In this document: in pieces, positions 5,805 to 10,151 of the stretch
How the letters are laid out: each line of letters opens with the position of its first letter
Numbering within the stretch: the stretch's first letter is position 1
NCBI GenBank assembly: GCA_023450615.1
Contig: JAEXGT010000050.1
Span: 1 to 10,151, forward strand
Direction of reading: 5' to 3'
Origin: Pseudomonadota bacterium
GTDB lineage: Bacteria; Pseudomonadota; Alphaproteobacteria; Rhizobiales; Beijerinckiaceae
DNA length: 10,151 nucleotides
Notes under the pieces: model-generated
Told to the model about the DNA's origin: nothing
What the model saw: only the letters and a program-made list of their open reading frames with translations
The model's database searches: none
Program-made: the position numbers and the translations under genes

Positions 5805-7211
5805 GTGACCGATTCATCCGATCCCAAAGCCCCCAAGAATTCCCGCAAGAAATCCTCTCGCGAGCCGGCAACCATCGATCTGAAGGCAACCGTGCTCGAT
5901 GACGGCGCGGCGCAGGACAAGGCCTGGGATGCCGTGAAGCCCGAGGAAACCATCGTGCCGGAAGCCGAGACGAAGGCGGAGGACACCATCGGCGCCTCGG
6001 AGGCGACGCTCGATTCGGGGATGGATACCGATTCCATCGAATCGTCCGCCGCCAGCGACGAACTGCCGCCGCAGACGGAAGAGCCGCCGCGAGCAGCCGG
6101 GCCATCCGTCCCGCCCACAGCTCCGCCGCCTCCCGAGCGCCGCTCATCGGCGGCGGCTCTGGTCGGTTCCGGTCTTCTCGGCGGCTTGGTTGGCGCGGGC
6201 CTGGTCTATGGCCTTCAGACCTGGCAGCAGCCGGCATCCACCCAGGACGATCAGCGCCTCGCTCAACTGGAGCAGCGGGTGAGCGCGCTGGGCCAGCAGC
6301 CCAGGCAGCCGAACGCGCCGAGCGTGGATCTGTCTCCCATCGAGCAACGGCTTCAGGCGCTCGAAGCCGCGCGCGGTTCCTTGGACCAGCGGCTTCAGGA
6401 AATCCAGGACGCGGCGAACGGCGCGGCAGCGCGCGCCGAGGAGGCGCTCAACAGGCCGCAGCCTCAGCCGCAGGCTCCGCAGGACGAGGCGGCGCTGAAC
6501 GATCTCTCCACGGCCGTCAACGATGTTTCCAATCGCCTCTCCGCGCTTGAGAACGAGGTGCGGACGAACGCGCAGAACGCCACTCAGGCGGCGAGCGGGG
6601 TGCAAGGTCTCGAAAGCCGCCTCGGCGAGCAGGACCAGCGCCTCGCCGCTCTTTCCCAGCAGATTACCGAAAACAGCAAGAGCGTGGAGGAGGCGGGCCA
6701 GACCGGCACCCGCGTCGTGCTCACTGAGCGCCTGAGCGATGCCCTGCGCAGCGGCGCTCCCTTCGCGGATGTGCTGGAAGCCTTGAGGAAGAATGGAGCC
6801 GAGCCTGAACGGCTCAAAGCCCTGGAGCCCTTCGCCGAGAAGGGCGCGCCCACCGCTTCCGCCATGCTCGCGAGCTTCGAGCCGCTCGAAGCGCAGATCC
6901 TGCGCGATCAGCGGGTGGCCTCGGACGAATGGTCCGACCGGGTTCTGCGCATGCTCGACAAGGTGGTGACCGTGCGGCCCGTGAACGAACCGGATGCGAC
7001 CGGCGTTCCCGGAACGGTGGCGCGGATCCGGCAGGCGCTGGACCAAGGCGACATGGAGGGTGCCGCCGCCGCCTGGGCGTCGTTGCCCGAGCCGTCCAGA
7101 CGCATCTCCGAAGAGTGGGGCCGGCAGGTCACGGCGCTGGCGGGGGCTCAGCAGGCCTCCCGCGCGCTCTCCGCCGATGCTCTCGCCGCCCTCAACCGTT
7201 CGACGCAATAA
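5805..7211 (+). CDS. Mitofilin/Mic60-family inner-membrane protein
   Basis: This 468-residue protein has the layout of alphaproteobacterial mitofilin homologues, which are relatives of the mitochondrial cristae organiser Mic60. It has a long charged, proline-rich, probably disordered N-terminus (1-112). One transmembrane helix follows (about 115-138, AAALVGSGLLGGLVGAGLVYGL). Next come glutamine-rich coiled coils (about 147-300) and a C-terminal mitofilin-like region (about 302-455). In the last of these, LTERLSDALRSGAPFADVLEAL and the segment from VVTVRPVNEPDATGVPGTVARI to GDMEGAAAAWASLP are recognisable. The N-terminus is expected in the cytoplasm and the coiled coils in the periplasm. The start is GTG at 5805, because a TGA stop lies six bases upstream in frame and the next methionine is residue 73. 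The Shine-Dalgarno is weak. It follows hemD after 184 bases and precedes hemY by 15, the known heme-gene context of this family. No clear promoter is visible in the gap. Confidence 0.88.
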   Translation: MTDSSDPKAPKNSRKKSSREPATIDLKATVLDDGAAQDKAWDAVKPEETIVPEAETKAEDTIGASEATLDSGMDTDSIESSAASDELPPQTEEPPRAAGPSVPPTAPPPPERRSSAAALVGSGLLGGLVGAGLVYGLQTWQQPASTQDDQRLAQLEQRVSALGQQPRQPNAPSVDLSPIEQRLQALEAARGSLDQRLQEIQDAANGAAARAEEALNRPQPQPQAPQDEAALNDLSTAVNDVSNRLSALENEVRTNAQNATQAASGVQGLESRLGEQDQRLAALSQQITENSKSVEEAGQTGTRVVLTERLSDALRSGAPFADVLEALRKNGAEPERLKALEPFAEKGAPTASAMLASFEPLEAQILRDQRVASDEWSDRVLRMLDKVVTVRPVNEPDATGVPGTVARIRQALDQGDMEGAAAAWASLPEPSRRISEEWGRQVTALAGAQQASRALSADALAALNRSTQ

Positions 7212-7226
7212 AAGGAACAGCCCAGA

Positions 7227-8822
7227 ATGTGGCGCGCTCTCGTTTTCATCGGTCTCCTCTGCGTCGCAGCCTTCGGGGCGGTGTGGCTCGCGGACAGGCC
7301 GGGCACGGTTCTGATCACCTTCGGCGGCTATGAGGTGCGGACCTCCGTTGCGGTCGCCAGTGTCGCTCTCGTGGGGCTGGCTCTGGGACTGGCCCTGCTC
7401 TGGTCCCTGGTCACCGGCATCCTGCGCCTGCCCTCGCGCCTGACCTTCGCCTCGCGGGCCCGCCGCCGATCGAGGGGCTATCAGGCCGTGTCGCGGGGCA
7501 TGGTGGCCGTCGGCGCTGGCGATACCATCGCAGCCCGCCGCTATGCCAACGAGGCCGAGCGTCTTCTGGGGCGCGAGCCGCTGACCCTTCTCCTGAAGGC
7601 CCAGGCCGCCCAGGTTTCCGGCAACCGGGAGGCGGCGGAAGCGGCCTTCAAGCAGATGATGGACGAGGACGAGACGCGGGTTCTGGGCCTGCGCGGCCTG
7701 TTCGTGGAAGCCCGCCGCCGGGGCGACGCGCCCGCGGCGCACGAATACGCCTCGGAAGCCGTGCGTCTGGCTCCGGCCGCCGCTTGGGCCAGCGATGCCG
7801 TGCTGGAGGCGCGCTGCGCCGAGCGCGACTGGCGTGGAGCGCTGGAGTCCGTCGAGCGCCGCACGTCTTTGGGCCTTCTCGACAAGGCCACGGCCAAGCG
7901 CCACCGGGCCGTGCTTCTGACCGCCGATGCCCTCGACCGGGCCGACCACGATCCGGACGGGGCCCTGCGCAGCGCGCAGGATGCGGTCAAGCTCGCTCCC
8001 GGGCTGGTTCCCGCGGCCGCCCTCGCGGGCAAGCTCCTGTCGCGCCGGGGCGATCTGCGCCGCGCCGCCAAGGTGATCGAAGCGGCCTGGCGCATCCAGC
8101 CGCATCCGGATCTGGCGGAGGTCTATCTCAACCTGCGTCCCGGCGATTCGGGCCTCGACCGGCTGAAGCGCGCCGAGACTCTGTTCAAGCTCTCCGGCGG
8201 CTCGCCGGAAGGCAGGCTCGCGGTGGCCCGCTCGGCCCTCGAGGCCCGCGAGTTCGACCGCGTCCGGGATGCGCTGGAACCGCTGCTCGCGGACCGGCCC
8301 TCCATGCGCGTATGCCTGCTGATGTCCGATCTGGAACAGGCTGAGCATGGCTCCACCGGCAAGGGCCGCGAATGGCTTGCCCGCGCCACCCGCGCGCCGC
8401 GCGATCCGGCCTGGATCGCCGACGGGGTCGTGTCCGATCAATGGGCGCCGATCTCCCCGGTCACGGGCCGTCTCGATGCCTTCGTGTGGCAGGCCCCGCC
8501 CGATGTGCTGATCGCTCCGGAAGTCACCATGCACGACGACGTGACGGCCGATCTCGACGACGAGCCCAGGGCGCTGCCCGTTCTCGCGGAAGAGCCGCAG
8601 CCCGCCCCGGTCGTGCCCCCGGAACCGGAACCGACACCTGTCGTGCCTGCTCCCGCGGAGCCCGCCGGCACCGTCGAGGCGGCTTGGCCCGAGCCTGAAA
8701 AGGACAGGGAGGAGCCTCAGCCTCCGAAGCCCGAGCCGGTCGTGTTTCCGGTCACGCCTCCGGATGTACCCAAGCCCGAGGAGCCAGCGTCCGCGCGCCG
8801 AAGCGCTTTTTCTATCTGGTAG
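7227..8822 (+). CDS. hemY: HemY-like TPR membrane protein (heme biosynthesis-associated)
   Basis: This 531-residue protein has two N-terminal transmembrane helices (about 3-21 and 40-66) forming the HemY_N region. A basic segment follows (RARRRSRGYQ, 77-86), then helical tetratricopeptide-type repeats (about 95-185 and 230-290). The C-terminal block DPAWIADGVVSDQW...PVTGRLDAFVW is characteristic of alphaproteobacterial members. The last 88 residues are a proline- and glutamate-rich tail (444-531), probably disordered. Despite the name it is not a protoporphyrinogen oxidase: there is no flavin-binding motif. It is an accessory membrane protein of heme synthesis with an unproved role. AAAGGA lies about 11 bases before the ATG. 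It is very probably cotranscribed with the mitofilin gene 15 bases upstream. Confidence 0.93.
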   Translation: MWRALVFIGLLCVAAFGAVWLADRPGTVLITFGGYEVRTSVAVASVALVGLALGLALLWSLVTGILRLPSRLTFASRARRRSRGYQAVSRGMVAVGAGDTIAARRYANEAERLLGREPLTLLLKAQAAQVSGNREAAEAAFKQMMDEDETRVLGLRGLFVEARRRGDAPAAHEYASEAVRLAPAAAWASDAVLEARCAERDWRGALESVERRTSLGLLDKATAKRHRAVLLTADALDRADHDPDGALRSAQDAVKLAPGLVPAAALAGKLLSRRGDLRRAAKVIEAAWRIQPHPDLAEVYLNLRPGDSGLDRLKRAETLFKLSGGSPEGRLAVARSALEAREFDRVRDALEPLLADRPSMRVCLLMSDLEQAEHGSTGKGREWLARATRAPRDPAWIADGVVSDQWAPISPVTGRLDAFVWQAPPDVLIAPEVTMHDDVTADLDDEPRALPVLAEEPQPAPVVPPEPEPTPVVPAPAEPAGTVEAAWPEPEKDREEPQPPKPEPVVFPVTPPDVPKPEEPASARRSAFSIW

Positions 8823-8846
8823 GCGAGAATCCAGGCATTCCCGCCC

Positions 8847-8875
8847 TTGCCAAGCGATAGGCGAGAGGGTATGAG
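8847..8875 (+). promoter_or_regulatory. Candidate promoter of the tRNA cluster
   Basis: TTGCCA (8847-8852, five of six to the -35) is followed after 17 bases by TATGAG (8870-8875, four of six to the -10). It predicts a start near 8882, about 23 bases before mature tRNA-Thr. The -10 lies in the loop of a six-base-pair inverted repeat (AGAGGG 8864-8869 with CCCTCT 8880-8885). That repeat has no U-run and is unlikely to terminate hemY. Confidence 0.55.
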
Positions 8876-8904
8876 GACGCCCTCTTCGGTCGCATGATCG
8901 GAAC

Positions 8905-8980
8905 GCCGCAATAGCTCAGCTGGTAGAGCACCTCATTCGTAATGAGGGGGTCGGGGGTTCGAATCCCTCTTGCGGCACCA
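8905..8980 (+). tRNA. tRNA-Thr(CGT)
   Basis: A full cloverleaf is visible. The acceptor GCCGCAA pairs with TTGCGGC, the D arm is GCTC...GAGC, and the anticodon stem CCTCA/TGAGG surrounds loop TTCGTAA. Anticodon CGT at 8938-8940 reads ACG. The T arm contains TTCGAAT, the discriminator is A (8977), and CCA (8978-8980) is encoded. Confidence 0.98.
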
Positions 8981-8996
8981 TCCCCAACCGGTTAGC

Positions 8997-9018
8997 AAAG
9001 GCCGCCTTCGGGCAGCTT
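8997..9018 (+). terminator. Degenerate terminator-like hairpin between tRNA genes
   Basis: AAAG, then GCCGCC-TTCG-GGCAGC and TT. It has the same core as the strong terminator at 9233-9260, but with one C-A mismatch in the stem and a U-run reduced to two. It looks like a decayed copy or weak attenuator, allowing read-through from tRNA-Thr into tRNA-Ala. Confidence 0.45.
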
Positions 9019-9045
9019 GCGGCTGTCGGATGGGAGGCATGGAAG

Positions 9046-9121
<76 letters not shown>

Positions 9122-9151
9122 TCCATCCTGTGGGACGAAGAGACGGAGCGT

Positions 9152-9226
9152 GCGGGTGTAGCTCAGGGGTAGAGCACAACCTTGCCAAGGTTGGGGTCGA
9201 GGGTTCGAATCCCTTCGCCCGCTCCA
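9152..9226 (+). tRNA. tRNA-Gly(GCC)
   Basis: Acceptor GCGGGTG pairs with CGCCCGC (one T-G wobble). The anticodon stem CAACC/GGTTG holds loop TTGCCAA, with anticodon GCC at 9184-9186 reading GGC and GGU. The T arm contains TTCGAAT, the discriminator is T (9223), and CCA (9224-9226) is encoded. It is the last gene of the tRNA cluster. Confidence 0.98.
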
Positions 9227-9232
9227 ATTTTC

Positions 9233-9260
9233 AAAAAAGGCCGCCTTCGGGCGGCTTTTT
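9233..9260 (+). terminator. Intrinsic terminator of the tRNA cluster
   Basis: An A-tract is followed by a perfect six-base-pair stem GCCGCC-TTCG-GGCGGC with a stable UUCG tetraloop and TTTTT, seven bases after the encoded CCA of tRNA-Gly. Flanking A and T runs extend the stem, so it may work in both directions. Confidence 0.93.
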
Positions 9261-9284
9261 GCATTTCAGGTCTCCGGCAAACAA

Positions 9285-9314
9285 ACGGGCCCTCGCCAGG
9301 AGTGGAGGACCCGT
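9285..9314. repeat. Ten-base-pair hairpin with one mismatch
   Basis: ACGGGCCCTC (9285-9294) pairs with GAGGACCCGT (9305-9314) across a ten-base loop, with a single C-A mismatch. On the minus strand it is followed by TTTGTTTG, so it could act as a weak terminator for leftward transcription. Confidence 0.5.
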
Positions 9315-9508
9315 CGTGACCGCAAGGGTCATGCATCATTGATGCCATCCGGCCAAGCCGGTTCATAAGGATCTTCGAATTGTGGAGCCTGGAGCCATCT
9401 CCAATGCTCAATCCAGCAACGAGGAGGGTGGCTTCAGCTCGGAAGAGATTTCTATCTCAGCCTCCGTCCATCAAGAGGCCAGGGCGGGTGCTCGGCCTGC
9501 TGCTCTGA

Positions 9509-9557
9509 AGAATCGGCGCCAGCTTTCAGGAACCCGCTGCAAGGCGCTGCCGATTCT
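9509..9557. repeat. Nine-base inverted repeat with GANTC sites in both arms
   Basis: AGAATCGGC (9509-9517) is the exact reverse complement of GCCGATTCT (9549-9557), with 31 bases between. Each arm contains a GANTC site, the target of the alphaproteobacterial cell-cycle methylase CcrM. The function is unknown. Confidence 0.5.
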
Positions 9558-9643
9558 CTGCTCGCGACGGGTCATGCTCGCTTTGGGAGATCGACCTGTC
9601 TTTAAGATAAAGGCTCATGGCGCGAGTGGTTTCAGCGTGGCCG

Positions 9644-9674
9644 AAAAGAAAAAAGCCCGGCAGAGCCGGGCTTT
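9644..9674 (-). terminator. Intrinsic terminator of the chemotaxis receptor gene
   Basis: Read on the minus strand, AAAGCCCGGC-TCT-GCCGGGCTTT is a perfect ten-base-pair stem. It runs into T6-C-T4 at 9654-9644, and the stem begins 25 bases after the receptor stop codon. Confidence 0.93.
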
Positions 9675-9699
9675 AGCCTTCTCGTGACAGAGTTTTCGC

Positions 9700-10151
9700 T
9701 CAAGCCGCTTTGACGCGGGCGAGGAAGCTGTTGACCTCGCTGTCGAGATCGGTGGAGTGGCGGGCCAGCTCCTGCGCCGCCCCCAGAACCTGGGACGCCG
9801 CCGCGCCCGTCTCGCCGGCGCCCTTCTGCAGCTCCACGATGTTCTCCGACGCCGTTTCCGTTACCCTCGCCGCTTCCTGCACATTGCGCGCAATCTCGGC
9901 CGTGGCTGCCCCCTGCTCCTCCATCGCGGCGGCAATCGAGGTCGAGATCTGGCTCATCTCGGTGATCGTGCGGGCAATCTCCTGGATCGCCACTACCGTC
10001 TCCTGCGTCGCCTGCTGCACCGAGGAGATCTGCGCCGAGATCTCCTCGGTCGCCTTGGCCGTCTGCGAGGCCAGCTCCTTCACCTCGGTGGCCACCACCG
10101 CAAAGCCCTTGCCGGCTTCGCCCGCGCGGGCCGCCTCGATGGTGGCGTTGA
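9700..10151 (-). CDS. Methyl-accepting chemotaxis protein, C-terminal part
   Basis: At least 149 codons of the cytoplasmic signalling hairpin are present. The gene runs off the right edge, and the frame is open to position 10149. The fragment begins NATIEAARAGEAGKGFAVVATEVKELA, the conserved tip region that contacts CheA and CheW. It continues as a heptad-repeat coiled coil with QISTSIAAAMEEQGAATAEIARNVQEAA, typical of alphaproteobacterial receptors. The protein ends LARVKAA without a CheR-docking pentapeptide. The sensor and membrane parts lie outside the window, so the ligand and class cannot be judged. A GTG at 10098 is internal and is not the start. Confidence 0.95.
   Translation of the reverse strand, partial: NATIEAARAGEAGKGFAVVATEVKELASQTAKATEEISAQISSVQQATQETVVAIQEIARTITEMSQISTSIAAAMEEQGAATAEIARNVQEAARVTETASENIVELQKGAGETGAAASQVLGAAQELARHSTDLDSEVNSFLARVKAA

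Larger units (their letters stand above)
9261..9643. other. Gene-free interval with several inverted repeats
   Basis: I see no credible coding sequence between the tRNA terminator and the receptor terminator. The interval holds a ten-base-pair hairpin with one mismatch (9285-9314), short hairpins including CCGGC-CAA-GCCGG near 9350, a nine-base-pair inverted repeat at 9509-9557, and CTTTA-AGA-TAAAG at 9600-9612. It could contain a small RNA, dispersed repeats or degraded sequence. I cannot decide which. No second copy of a tRNA 3' end is present, so there is no sign here of an integrated element. Confidence 0.6.

Noticed and set aside
6144..8534. Very long minus-strand open frame (796 codons) opposite the mitofilin and hemY genes
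   Set aside because: It is a high-GC antisense shadow. The composition is low-complexity (Gly, Arg, His, Ala) with no domain, while the plus-strand proteins are clearly real.
8864..8885. Hairpin after hemY as an intrinsic terminator
   Set aside because: The stem is only six base pairs with no U-run, and a tRNA promoter -10 lies in its loop.
9163..9411. Minus-strand frame containing GEGIRTLDPNLGKVVLYP
   Set aside because: This is a well-known false protein made by reading tRNA-Gly antisense.
9152..9643. Integrated element or att site at the tRNA-Gly 3' end
   Set aside because: I see no repeat of the tRNA 3' sequence, no integrase and no mobile genes in the window.
9382..9687. Plus-strand frame of 101 codons
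   Set aside because: It starts at a GTG without a ribosome site, runs through the receptor terminator and has no recognisable domain.

Overview
The window looks like a core chromosomal segment from an alphaproteobacterium of the Hyphomicrobiales (Rhizobiales), most like Methylobacteriaceae/Microvirga-type genomes. The reasons are the high GC, the divergent tsaD-gpsA / hemC-hemD pairing, a mitofilin (Mic60-like) gene between hemD and hemY, the GTTC-N7-GTTC SOS box typical of this class, and the protein sequence style. The genus is inferred only from general resemblance. No database was searched.

Layout. (1) Positions 1-537 carry no supported gene but are rich in regulation. A near-consensus promoter with a perfect alphaproteobacterial LexA box fires leftward out of the window, with a likely Shine-Dalgarno right at the edge. 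Upstream of the Crp/Fnr gene there are overlapping inverted repeats and an FNR-type palindrome lying on a candidate extended -10. (2) 538-1290: a Crp/Fnr-family regulator (+). (3) 1326-3869: a leftward block, tsaD -> gpsA -> EVE-domain gene. tsaD and gpsA overlap by one base (TGATG), and a large hairpin separates gpsA from the EVE gene. (4) 3870-3995: divergent promoter region. (5) 3996-8822: a rightward block, hemC -> hemD (again a TGATG overlap) -> mitofilin-family membrane protein -> hemY. It combines two cytoplasmic steps of tetrapyrrole synthesis with two inner-membrane proteins. (6) 8905-9226: tRNA-Thr(CGT), tRNA-Ala(GGC) and tRNA-Gly(GCC), each with encoded CCA, closed by a strong intrinsic terminator. 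A decayed near-copy of that terminator lies between the first two tRNAs. (7) 9261-9643: a gene-free stretch with several inverted repeats. (8) 9700-10151: the C-terminal signalling domain of a chemotaxis receptor (-), cut by the window edge, with its own intrinsic terminator.

How the genes work together: HemC and HemD convert porphobilinogen to uroporphyrinogen III. The Mic60-like protein and HemY are membrane-anchored proteins that accompany heme synthesis genes in this class. TsaD makes the t6A modification of ANN-decoding tRNAs, and GpsA makes glycerol-3-phosphate for phospholipids. I found no convincing previously undescribed system. The items most worth follow-up are regulatory: the SOS promoter leaving the left edge, the stacked operator-like palindromes before the Crp/Fnr gene, and the structured gene-free interval after the tRNAs.
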